In this document: positions 1-12,100 of the stretch, piece after piece
Position numbering within the stretch: position 1 is the stretch's first letter
How the letters are laid out: every line of letters starts with the position of its first letter
Source: Pterobdella sp. o SKG-2022
Taxonomy: Eukaryota; Annelida; Clitellata; Hirudinida; Piscicolidae
Direction of reading: 5' to 3'
Assembly: GCA_964035795.1 (NCBI GenBank)
Contig: OZ038323.1
Span: 1,225,172 to 1,289,171, forward strand
DNA: 64,000 nucleotides
The notes under the pieces: model-generated
What the model saw: only the letters and a program-made list of their open reading frames with translations
What the model was told of the DNA's origin: nothing
Databases searched by the model: none
Position numbers and translations under genes: made by a program

Positions 1-174
1 AGATACTGATATTTGAAGAAGACATAAGCTGGAGAAAGATGAAGCTTTTGAGAAGCTACATAGGCACATTGAAGGACATTAAAAGCAGTTATAGAAATTC
101 TAGCTATGAACAATCTAAATCCCATATGGAAAAGCAACCTCAGTGATACAAAAAAATTAATATATGAATGCTGT

Positions 175-605
175 TTTCTTAATATTCTTATATGGTTGCA
201 GTGCTTGGGCTGACTCAAAAATCATTAGAAACAGCATAGACCCCATTCAAAGAAAAATGGTAAGTAGGTTGAAAAAGGTGCACTTGCCTGATATACTGAA
301 AAATATAAAGTTTGATTTTATCAAACCTCCTTAGCACTTAGAAGTGAGACAGAGACGTCTAAGAATGCTAGGAAACATATGCCGCAATAACCCGCCAGCC
401 AAATCCATTCTAAACATGCGCTTAAAAACATCAAACGCAAGAGATAGACCACCATTATCCTTCCTTAATACTCTAACAAATAATCTACGCCTTTTAAACT
501 TAAAAATTAAAGAAATCGAAACTATTGGAAAAATCAAATACAAGAAGAGAATAAAAGACGTTACGTGTTTATTAGGAACTGTGATTATGTCTTCGAACGA
601 AAATT
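175..605 (+). mobile_element. Decayed non-LTR retrotransposon, RT C-terminal fragment
   Basis: An interrupted frame reads FLYGCSAWADS near 181 and, after a stop, LEVRQRRLRMLGNICRNNPP near 340. The LYG(C/S)xxW block followed by a basic RxRRLRxLGHxxR-like stretch is the usual end of reverse transcriptase ORFs in RTE/CR1-type LINEs. Stops break the frame, so it is dead. The clade is not resolved. Confidence 0.6.
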
Positions 606-644
606 AATATATATATAATCATAAAAGAAAATGGGTCATTAAGT

Positions 645-1145
645 ATGACAATTTATAGGAAACCTTCCAACACATGCCTGACTATTAACCCAAAATCGAA
701 CCAAGTCCTAAAAACATGGACAGAGATTTTGAAAAAAGCCTTGAGCAGAGTCTACAAGCTTTGCTCTAATCTAGCCCTATTGGAAGAATTATCATATTTG
801 AAGGTAAATTTTAAAGACAATGGTTTTAATGAACAAAAAAAAAGAAATGAAAATGAAAAATTACAAACCTAAACAAAACAACAAAAACATAACATGGGTC
901 TATTTCCTATGTCAAACATCTCAATAACCTTCTAAAAAAAACTTCAACAATAACAATGTTAGTTTCCATACACCCGCAGGCCCCAAATTGGGAAAGGTAT
1001 TATTCCACAAAAAACACATTAATAAGCTACACAAACAAGGAGTTTATAAAATACATTACCACTGCAATACAGAAAAACATACATTGGGCAAAAACGAGCC
1101 GGCATAGCCACAAGGACGTCCCATCACAAAAAGGATGTGGATGCT
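645..1145 (+). mobile_element. Penelope-like reverse transcriptase remnant
   Basis: The segment TIYRKPSNTCLTINPKSN (from 648) resembles the YRKPxN...(I/L)NxxSNHP block downstream of the RT core in Penelope-like and related elements. A later piece near 955-1090, read in shifted frames, contains FNNNNVSFHTP and a VYKIHYHCN-like stretch, like the IFNKNxVKVSYSC tail of the same ORF. Several frameshifts and stops are present. The family call is from memory of the motif, so it is moderate. Confidence 0.45.
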
Positions 1146-1919
1146 AAAAAACAGGATCCGAACATGATGGGATTTCAAAACACGCCCGAAATAGTAGTAT
1201 TAGAGTTATAAAATGGAAGAAACCGACGATAAGAAAACTTTTTTCAAAAAAAAAAAAACAAAAACAAGTAACAAAAGACCCTGCTTATTAGGGGCAGCCC
1301 AGAAATTAAAAAGGAAAACTCAACAACACAAGAGTTGTGAGTGAAGGCTAATGCATGGGACCCATTATCAAAAAATTGTTAAAATAACCAAAAGAGGGAC
1401 AAAGAGAGCAATCTCTTGACAACATTGGAAAAATAATTATAAGAACTTCAAACTATTAACTTTACCAAAGAAATTATTTTCTTTGATCAGCTTTACTTAG
1501 TTATTTATGATTAACCTTCATTACGATAATTTTACATTAATCTCACAATAACTTTAATTTCTCTTAAAACCTTTTACCTGTTTCCATAGTAATATGAATA
1601 GAACTGTTTCTGATTTTTGAAATAATATACTAATGAATTATGACGAAGTTGAAGTTGTCGAAAATTTTAGTTTCTTTTTGAAAAATAAATGTATCTAAAA
1701 TCTTCCTCATTCTATGGGAAAAAAATTTCAAAAATGTTATAGAAAATCTCTCTGTGATGCAGAGTTAAAATAAAGATAAACACCACAAACATTCCCAATA
1801 ATAAAACAAAATGAAAAAGTTATAAGGAAAAGTTTTTCTTGAAAAAAAAACGTTAAAAAAAAATTTGAAAAACGCCTGGAAGACCAATCACACGATTGCA
1901 AAATCCAGATGATAAAAAA
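1146..1919. other. AT-rich sequence, no gene recognised
   Basis: No splice-consistent coding was seen. Positions 1625-1680 carry a segment (ATGAATTATGACGAAG, then GAAAATTTTAG) similar to ones near 8034 and 61008, suggesting a small dispersed repeat. Confidence 0.4.
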
Positions 1920-2260
1920 ACTCTTCAAGCCATGAAAATCATGTATAGAAAAATTCCAGCTAAATTACTTTTTAATGGTCAAAAGAGTTAACAAACTCAT
2001 AGTGAAACTGAAGCTGAAACAAAAGTTAAACAGTTCTACCACAACAAATTCTATAAATTACCTGAAAACGACCCAAATGCATTGTTTCAACAATCTTTCA
2101 ACTACCCAATAAGCTTTGATGAAGTCAACTAGCTATAAGTAAACTAAACAATAAGAAAGCTAAAGGTACAGATGGGATTCCATTTGAAATGTTAAAATAT
2201 AGGAAAAAAACTAATAAATAAAGTATCAGGAATATTAAACTTAATAATGGAAAATAAAAT
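1920..2260 (+). mobile_element. LINE reverse transcriptase fragment
   Basis: Broken frames read KQFYHNKFYKLPENDPN near 2025 and NKKAKGTDGIPFEMLK near 2150. The second is the KKAxGxDGIPxE block that opens the RT palm in LINE ORF2 proteins. Nothing continues it downstream; a new element begins near 2281. Confidence 0.6.
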
Positions 2261-2280
2261 TCAAAAAAATAGTGTGTGTC

Positions 2281-4860
2281 AGGTCAGGTTCCACCTGCTA
2301 CTGGTACCATGCAAACCAGTACTATCTGTTCCATAGTCAACGACTAAACCGGCTCTCCTCACCTTAAGTAACTTGGGTGAAAAGGGTGTGTGGACACCCT
2401 GCAGGACTAAAAACAACACCTGTCAAAGGGCGGAAGAGCTCTTCTGAGAGCCAACGGCCATCCATTCCTGGAGAGGAGATAGGAACCACAAAAACAAATA
2501 AAGATCACACCGGATCGGTCGAAGCCCAGGTTAACAACGACCGCGTCCTCCGCTAATCTCTCTCAGAGTGAAATCGAAAAATTGGCTACTGGGAGTCAAA
2601 AGAACAAAGTCCATCTTTTCAAGTGGTACCTGGAATGTTCGCACCCTCAACAAACCTGGAAAATTTTAAGAATTGTCACGAAATGGAAAGATACAAATGG
2701 AATTTGATTGAACTAACAGAGGTAAGGTGGAGAGGCATAAGAGAAAAAACTACCAAAGGGGGGCACAAGATCTGGCACAGTGGAAATGACTTGAAACATG
2801 AAAAAGGCGTTGGATTTCTGGTCCACAAACATTCAGTCTCAGCCGTCACAAAATGCACACCAATATCCGACAGAATCATCGAAATCAGAATCCAAGCCAA
2901 AGCTGAAAAAATGACCATTTTACAAGTTTATGCCCCAACTTCAGATCATTCGAATGAAAAAATGGAAAAATTCTACGAAGAATTAAAAAAGCAACTCAGA
3001 AAAAACCAGAGAGATACTTATTGTCCAAGGTGACTTCAACGCAAAAATAGGAAGAGATGCTTGGAATGTAGAAAAATTTGGAATTGGACCTACCAATGAA
3101 CGGGTAAGACGACTGCTGGAATTTGCAAGGCTCCAGCAGCTAGTCATCACTACAACGCTTCACCCACACAAAACCTCAAAAATGACTACCTGGCACTCTC
3201 CCGATGGAATCACACATAATCAGATCGATTTCATTCTCATATCAAAGCGATTTCAGTCGAATGCAAAATAAAGCAAGGCAAAAACATACCAAGGAGCAGT
3301 AAGGTTGGCAGTAAATGCAAAAAACCCTGTGCAGGCTGATACTCTCCAAGCTCAAGAAATGACAGATCAATTTTGCATGCGGTCGAAACCGTGTGATTTT
3401 CAACACCTCATTCAAACACAGTGCCAGACACATCACCACATGGTCTATATTAAAATCCATATCTATCAACGAAAGAAGTACCAAAAAAATTCGGATTTAG
3501 AATCAAATTGATTAAATTCTAATACCAGATGGTTTATAACTTCACAGTAAGTCTTATACTAGGACACTATCTGAAAATTACCACAGACTTCTAATAACAG
3601 AAATTTTCACCAAAAAATTATATGTCCAACAAAAAAACAGAAAGTAACAAATCATCAAAAAAACACCTACAAGGTTGATTCTCAGTGCAACACAAACAAC
3701 AAAGCAAACCTGGATTAAGAAAAGCTTATCACACAAAGCTGCAAAATTAATAAAAAACATGTGCAATCAAATAAAATCACTTATAAATATACTACACTCA
3801 GCTTCAAAGAAAAGTACTAACTCATGGAAGAGCTGGAACAAGAAATAACAATGCCATTTGAAACAACTCGCTATCAAAAAAAAACAACTGAAACAAAATA
3901 TGAAACCAATAATCAAAGACAATAATGGAAAAATAAGAATATGCCTCAAAATCAAAACAAAAATTGTCTCTGAATATTTTCACTCAAAGTTTAAACGCCC
4001 AACCATCAACAACACCTTACCACTACCTACCAACAACAACCAAACAAACTTTACTGAAGACGAAGTCAAGACAGCAATATCATGTCTGAAAAATGGAAAA
4101 GCATGTGGCCTTAACAACATCAAAGCAGAACAAATGAAATCTGCAACAGCCATATATATATCAGCTTCAACTGAACTGCTCAATGAAATTGTGAATGAGC
4201 AAAAACCCACAGAAAACATTACTGATGGAAACCTAATCCTTCTGCAAAACCTAATAAACCAAAAGGAAATATCGAAAATATCAGACCATAATACTTTTGT
4301 CCACGATAGGAAAACACTGTCAACAATAGTTCTCAGAAAAATTAGAAACGTTATTGATGCTCATCTTTTGGCCTCAACCGCACATCGCAGAGGTAGAAGC
4401 ACAAATGGCTAAAGTCATTAATAAAAAAAAAGTTCCAAAATACTGGGAGTAAACTTGAGTAGTGCTTTCGACACTATAGATCGGGGAAAATTATTGGAGC
4501 TAATGAGAAACATAATAAAAACCAACGACTTCAGAATAATATACACACTTTAAATGGTACTGGAATAAATGTTCGTTTTGGAAGTATAATCCCAGTCAAT
4601 ACAGAAATAGGATCTCCTCAAGGAGATGGACTCAGTCCCATTCTTTTTGTGGTATACCTGGAAGTGGCTCTCAGAGAAGCTCGTTCTCATCTCAAAAATG
4701 GAGTCATAGCTAAAATGATTTACGCAGACGACATTGACTTCATTGTTGAAAACGACAAGGCTGTTAAATCATGTATCAGTATAATAAACAAAAATTTTCA
4801 GAAATGGAACCTCAGATTCAACCTGTCTAAAACAGAAGTCATCACTCTTGAATGAAGCAA
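2281..4860 (+). mobile_element. LINE with endonuclease and RT (RTE/CFDP2-like), decayed
   Basis: A GC-richer 5' leader (2281-2600) precedes TWNVRTLNKPGKF near 2628, the start of an APE-type endonuclease. A frameshift later comes MERYKWNLIELTEVRWRG, GVGFLVHKH and MTILQVYAPTSDHS. A second shift gives IVQGDFNAKIGRDAW near 3020. RT follows: CLKNGKACGLNNIKAEQMKS near 4085, TEIGSPQGDGLSPILFVVYL near 4605 and MIYADDIDFIVEN near 4715, the catalytic YADD. Order and spacing match one LINE copy oriented plus. Multiple frameshifts and stops make it inactive. The clade name rests on the endonuclease wording common to RTE/craniofacial-development-protein-2-like elements. Confidence 0.8.
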
Positions 4861-5039
4861 AGATGAATCGTGGAATCAGGAAAAAACTTGGCTTTTTGCT
4901 AAGAGATGACGAAGACAGTAAAAGACAGACACTATCTTCTATCACGTTTGAAAAGCTATCAAACTTATGAAAAAAGGCAAAACAAGTGTCAGAAAAAAAT
5001 TAATCTCTACAAAGCTTTAGTCTTTTCTGTTATCGACTT

Positions 5040-5966
5040 TCGCTTGTTCAACACTTGAATCAGATCCCAGAAGATGTAGCGCAAAAATGGGATTGTCTCT
5101 AACATCAAATATCTTGAAAGAATAAAAAAGTACTTATGATTGGTCAAAATTATTGAATAATCAAGATATAAAAATGGTGGAAAATCAAAAACCGATTCGA
5201 ATAACTACAAAACCCAATGGTGATAACTCTTCAGCGATATTAAAGACAATATAATAAAAGCTCACGCTAAAGCTGCTGAAAAATATGTCCCGAAAAAATC
5301 AAACCAAAAAGAGATTTGCCGTGGAAAACAATGTGGTTTGTAAAAAGATCAATGGGCTGAACGAAGCTTTCAAACGCAAAAGAGGTAAAAGCAATGTCAC
5401 AAACACCCTACATGTGGAGAAGAAAAAAAATGATATAAACCGTGTTTACGATGAAAAACAAAAAATATGTGAAAAGGAAATCAAAATGCGTACATGAATT
5501 CCCACTCTAGACTAATATGGAATACAGTGGATGAAGTGACGAGAAGGTCCAAAACATGGTCGAATCTAAGCAAAAAATTTAGAAAAAAGTGATCCTTTTT
5601 GGAAAGACCACTTTCAAAAGCTTCTCAGACAATCACCGGAGATTGATGATCAATCCGTACCAAAAGTATTCGATACTCTCCCAATAAAACTGGTGAATGA
5701 CTGCTAATGAGCTTCAAGCTTCCATAAAGTCTTTCCAAAATAACAAAGCTACTGGCCTTGATAATATACCAATTGAAACATGGAAAACAGGCTGTATGAA
5801 TAAGGGAATATTAAGTGTGCAAAGTCAGACAAAAAATAGCAAAATCTTTTCTGACATTAACATTTTTGACCCAAATCTATTTTGCATGTTTCTTGGGTTC
5901 AAAAAAATTGCTGCCAATAAAGCTGGTCTAGCTGAGACAAAACATAGAGTACAAAGAAGCATTTAA
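5040..5966 (+). mobile_element. Second LINE RT fragment
   Basis: Between the endonuclease and RT regions of a related LINE: a Lys-rich linker (5285-5497), FWKDHFQKLLRQSPEIDDQS near 5600, then MTANELQASIKSFQNNKATG and LDNIPIETWKTG (5697-5800). This is the start of an RT palm followed by unrelated sequence. It is a 5'- and 3'-truncated copy next to the preceding element. Confidence 0.6.
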
Positions 5967-6119
5967 TGTCAACATTTTAGGCTGAGTTTTAAACAACAAG
6001 GCATTCACCCTGACGAAAAAAGTTTCTCCTTCAATTCTTTGCACCTACCTCATGGTGGAAAAAATGTGTGTTATCCTTATTTTTTTAAATTCTCTTTTAA
6101 TCGCCAATTAAATTAAGTA

Positions 6120-6168
6120 TAAGTTCAAGCCATGCTAGCATGGAAACGGACGCAAAACGATGATGATA
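6120..6168 (+). repeat. LINE/SINE 3' tail (ATGGAAACGGACGC...GATGATGAT)
   Basis: The string CATGCTAGCATGGAAACGG, then ACGCAAAACGATGATGAT, closely matches the end of the LINE fragment at 7605-7650. Short GAT repeats end the unit, as in many non-LTR 3' tails. Confidence 0.6.
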
Positions 6169-6199
6169 AGTAATGACCAAAACAAAAAATCGACGAAAC

Positions 6200-9100
6200 C
6201 AATTGTTTATGTAGAGCTTCATTTTCAACGATTTGTGACGTCACAGCTTGCAGACGAGACTTCGCCATGTGCACTTGCTGCTTGTGGTCCTCTAGATCCC
6301 TCTGGAAGTTAATTGGTTCCAATGACGAAGAAATAAATTGAACCAATAATGTTAAAAATAACCCTTATGTTACTCAAATACTATGACGATATGACCTTAA
6401 ATGGGATTTCAGTTGTACAATTGATAGGTTTCATAAGGCGCTACTCCATGTGGAGAAAAATAAGTGGACCTCCTTGTTTGAGGATGACTCATTGAGACAC
6501 TCTACTTGTTGTGTGAGTTGTACTTTCTCATTCATCCAATCCTCCTCCAAACCTCTTATCTTCATCCTCATCTCTCCAAGCATACTCTGGTGACGTCATA
6601 TGAAGATGATGGTGATTATCAAACTATTTTGATGAAGAATAACCTAAATCAAATAATGAGTAAAAAAAACACAAAGTATTTATCAACTTTATTTCCAAAA
6701 CTTTTCGTAAGACAAACTTACATTATCAAGTGATGAATTCACTTATCAAGTGATGAATTCACTTGATAATGTAAGTTTGTCTTACGAAAAGTTGAATACT
6801 TAGTGTTTTTCTCCTTCATTACATGTTTATGCATATCATTCAACTAATAACTTTATATCAAAAATGCTTTTACACCATGAGGTTTACGATATCATCATCA
6901 TCACGGCAACCATTATCATCATCATCACCCCCACAACCTGTAATTGATCGACAGCTTCTTGAGAGCATGGCAGTAACTTTAAAACTTTCATCTTCGTCTT
7001 CATCTTCTTCTTCTTCTCCTCATTCTCTTCCTCCATCTTACTCACTTCCTCTTTTCTCTAATTGTGTTTTATTATAAAAATGTATAGTTAAGTCTAACAT
7101 CATGTTATGAAATAAAAGACGTTAAATAAATAATATTAATAATTATTGTTATTAATTCATCTGTTAATATTATTAGTGCTAATGATTTCACTTAAAACAA
7201 AAGAGCGTTTATATGCTGCTTGCGTCAAAAGTGTTATGGTTTATGGTAGTGAGACCTGGCCTCTTAAGGTGGAAGATACTACTAGAATATCCAGAGCTGA
7301 TAAGATGATGATCGGGTGGATGTGCAATGTGAGCTTAAAAGATGGCAGATCATCAAATGAATTGAGGGACAGAATGGGAATTTCAGACATCACTGAGAAG
7401 CTACGCCGAAATAGACTGAGATGGTTTGGGCATGTAACGAGGATGGATGTTGGTAACCCAGCAAGTGCTTGCAGGCATGTCAAGGTGAACAAGGTAAACT
7501 CTGAAAAACATGGTCCCAATTAGTAAGCAATAACCTTAGAAAAATGAAACTCCAACCTGAACTTGCCCAAGAATGTAAAGAAGAACCAATATTAAACCCC
7601 GTCCAACTCATGCTAAAATGGAAACAGACGCAAAACGATGATGATGATTCTATTGGTAAATCCTAGGTATCAAACTTAAACTTTAACCCAAACTTAGCGC
7701 CTCAAATGAAAGCCTTGCTAAGAGATATCAGCAGACTGATATTCTGGTATCATTTATTTGACTTAGCATATGATCTTTGCTGACAACAGCAAGGGAAACT
7801 GTCCAAGTGTGGAAATGGCGGATTATGAATTTCGATAATATTGAGTTGGACATTAGTATACAAATTGCCCACAAATCAAATTTTTTATTTTTTGGTTGTG
7901 TAATGATATTAATAATCTAGGCCATGTACTGCCAACCCCAGTTACTGGGGCATGTACAACAGTTAAGCTAATATGGTTAAAAAATGCATGTTACTATCTT
8001 TTAGAAATAATTTTAAAAAACTTTTTAGTAATGAATTATTAAAAAGTTGAATTTTTCGAAAATTTTAGTTGAATGAAAAAAGTAGCAAAATATTGCTTCT
8101 TTTTGTGGAGTTATATTTAAAAACAATTTACAAAAATTGATAAGTGATGTCCCTGAAGAATAGTATTGCTATAATTTTTTACACTATTCTTATTATTTAT
8201 ATTATTCATGAAATATAATATGCTTTGAAAATGTATATTAATACTTATAATACTAATATTATATTGAACCTTGTGGATAGAAGTTTTGAGGGAGAGCAGA
8301 CGAGAATTTGTGAGAGATAACGACTTCTTTACTTCTAACAACTTCATCTCTTCTATCTCCTCATTCTCTTCTTTTTTATTTCCAAAACTTTCATTTTTAT
8401 TATCTTTTTTGTTGTCCTTTCCACCATCTTCATTGATATGTTCCATATTTTCGTTATCGTCTTCACTTTGCATTTTGTCAACAAAGTGGGCAGTTTTCTG
8501 TTGGGTTGTTGTTGTGATGATGCAACAAAAATTAATAACGATAATGATACTAGTAGCCTTATAATGAAAATTATGTTAATTATTTTTTGTCGGCTCCTAT
8601 AGCTCAATGGTTGAGCATTAGACTAATTATCTAAATTTACCGGGTTCAATCCCGTGTGGGCCGTCAATTAGCACCTGTTCAACAGTGTGTTTTCCCTACA
8701 TTAAATTAATAACAAGCACTTTGATCTATAAAGAAAAGCGCTATATAAATACCGCATTAAATTGCATTACATAACAATGATGTAAGTAAAACACAAGATT
8801 ACTTTCCAGATTTTTCCACCACATCAAGGTTCGAACCAGAAACCATTAGCTTTTTCTTACCCATATTCACACTCAACCCCTTTTTCTCCATCTCTGATTT
8901 CCATGTTCTCAACTTCACTAATAGTTCATCCATGGACTGAGCACTTACCATAAAGTCGTCAACATACAAAATCTCCCATGGGCAACCTGTACGAAACTCC
9001 ATAGATAAAGCTTCCAGCACAATAAAAAAAGTAATGGACTAAGAACAAAACCTTGATGGACATCTACCCGAAAATCAAATGAATTGCTATACTAATCACC

Positions 9101-12100
9101 AACTCTCACCCTACTTCTTATTTCCTTGTACATAGATTGTACAATTCTCACAAGCCATTCATCAATCTTCAATTTTCAAGTTTCCCACCAAATCACTTCT
9201 CGTGGCACTCTGTCAAAGGCTTTCTCTAAATCGATAAATGCTAAGTAGAGGAGCTTACCAGCAACCAGATGCTTTTTTTGTAACTGACGGAGGATAAATA
9301 TGGCATCAGTTGTACCTCGACCTTGCATTAAACCACATTGCATATCATTAATCACCACTCTCTGTCTGATAAAACCTTCCACTACACGTTCCAAAACCTT
9401 CCTAACCTGATCAATTGGCTTCAAACCCCTATAGTTAGACCTGTTTAAAGCATCACTTTTACCATTATATACACTGACTATGTGACTTTCCTGTCACTTA
9501 TACGGTATACGGTTCTCAAAGATGATGTTTTCAATGAGATCTCGAATTATACTAGCACCACTTGGACTTGCGGATTCAAGCATCTCAGAAACAACACCTG
9601 AAGGACCCGCTGCTTTCCCAAGGCTCATTTATTAATGGCCTTTCTAACCATTGCTGTAGTGATAGGTAAAATGGTATTTTTTATACATTACTCTATTGTA
9701 GTATCAATAATCTAGGCCGACTACTGTCAACCTCAGTTACTGGGACATGTACAACAGTATAATTTAATAGAATAAAAATAATAGTGACCCGAGTAGGATG
9801 AGACGCATCAGGTGATGGCACCTTACAAACGTATGATGATGCTGCTTCTGTCACTTCTGTAAAAAATTTGGAAGCCAACTCCTTCCGCTTTGAAAAAAAG
9901 TGAATTGAAATTTAAAAAATAATTATATGTGGTCTTATTGATAACATCCACTGTTATCCAACTAATAGAAGTGTCATTAGTCTTATTGGAAGTGATTGTT
10001 GGAATTGTGAGACAAGGAAGTTATAGATTGTGTGAAGCATGCATCAAGTCGAAGGAAATAGAAGAAACTGAAGTTACCTTAGTGATAAGAAGCAATTACG
10101 GTAAAATTGGTTTGATTACAAAAAAGGCATAGATTGAAGTAGTGTGAGATGGCAAGGTTATAGAAGGAATTCAGTGATCTTTCAGAACAAAAGAACATAT
10201 TGAGTATAACAGCAAATGACGATTACTATAATTTTCGTTATTATTTTTTTATTTCGTTATTATTGTTTTTTGATTAGTATTATTATTGATAGTATGGTTG
10301 AGAGACATACATTCGTAGAGCTGTTTTGGTTGAGTAGTGAGAGGAGGTTGAAGTGCAGTATGGAGCTGAAGAGTTCACTGTTTACATCATCAATATTCAT
10401 CTTCTCACCGCCATTAACATTATTATGGTTGATCACTTGTTGATCTAAAGACAAGTTTTTTTGAGAGAAATAGACCCGCTCAGCTGAAAATAATAATAAA
10501 AATGATATTTAATATTTATATATAATAAAAATTATACTTATTATATAAAACTATAATTATAATTACGATGACATTGATAATCACACTGATAACGATGATG
10601 ATGATGATTGATCAAAAATTTTCATTAACTTGTTAATTATAAACGACATTTGAGATATCAAATGGTTTTCAGACTTTTCATCAAATCTTACATTAGAAAT
10701 GATTTGAAAAAGTAAAAATGTTCATATACCTAAAATTTATTTAAAAAATAAAATAAAAGACAGAGGAAAGTACAAGTAGATTGGTGGGCCTGGAGGAGGT
10801 GCAGTGGTATGGAGAGGGGGTGGTGCTTGAACTGGTGTCGTGAGTGCTGTTGTGGTTGTGTTTGTGAAAATTTTTTTTCAAAAAAAAATAATAATAAACT
10901 AATTAATTTATAAGTTATAGCCTAATTTCTTAAGTTTTTTTCTTAAGTGGTTTTGAAGACTTAATCAGTTTCATGATACTATAATAACATTCGTTATTTG
11001 TTTGTTTTTCAAAGTTTTAAATGTTATCAATAAGCTTTATAGAAAAATTGCTGGATTTGGAAACAATGAATTAGGATTTGGCTAATCTAACAGGACACAT
11101 TCGAATGAGTTTTTTTTATATATTTTTTTACCATCGTTTTAATACATTATAAATAAGCCGTAAACGTTACCAAAGATCATTCGTTTCATTTTTGTCTTAG
11201 TTAATTTTTTTTATATGTAATATAATATTTTTAAATTTGAGTATGATATTTTCACATATATGCTATACTAATTGAATATAGTTCATCACATGCTTTATAT
11301 ACACTAAGTATCTATACTTGCAATTAAAAGCTAACATATAACTTTTTAGAGACATCTTAAATTTACTTATAATCAAATATTTGAACATTTTTTACGTCGA
11401 ATAATGGGAGAATTTTAGAAAATTTTATTGAGCAAAATAGCTATAATTTTCGATAAGTTTAGCCTTAATATAAAACAGTAGCGAAAAAGTTATTTAGTAA
11501 TTATGGTTATAAAGGAGTTTAAACAAAGGCTATAAGTCATAAAATTTGTTTATTAACTAATTTAGAAACAACTTATTTTTCAATGCTATTATTTCAATGT
11601 TAATTTGTAACTTCAAAGAAAAATTTTTTCTGATGTAGAGAAATTGATCTCCATGTCTCCGCTTTTTTGCTTTTTCCAAGTTCTTATTGTCGAATTTTCT
11701 CAACATTTTTGGACCCAATACTGATGTTGCTAAAATTGGACAATAAGAACTTGGAAAAAGCAAAAAGGGGAGGCATGGAGATTAATTTCTCTACATCAAC
11801 AAATTTTTTTTTCTTTGAAGTTTGGAAAATAAGTTGTTTCTAAATAAGTTAATAACCAAATTTTAATACTTATAGTTTTTGTTTAAACTGCTTTAATACC
11901 ATAGTTACTAAATAACTTTTTTTTCCGCTAATGTTTTATGATAAGGCTAAACATATCGAAAATTATAGCTATTTATTTTGTTCAATAAAATTTTCTAAAA
12001 TTCTTCCATTATTCGACGTAAAAAATTGTCAAGCTAACATATATTTATATGTATTCATCTGTATATCAATCTCATATGAGACCCCTCACATATAACAGTT

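Noticed and set aside
8590..8660. Functional tRNA gene
   Set aside because: The A and B boxes are present but the cloverleaf stems do not close well, and a second inverted copy with the same non-tRNA body shows it is a SINE.
10780..10870. Pro-rich minus stretch as a CCDC22 or formin exon
   Set aside because: No convincing acceptor and no family match.
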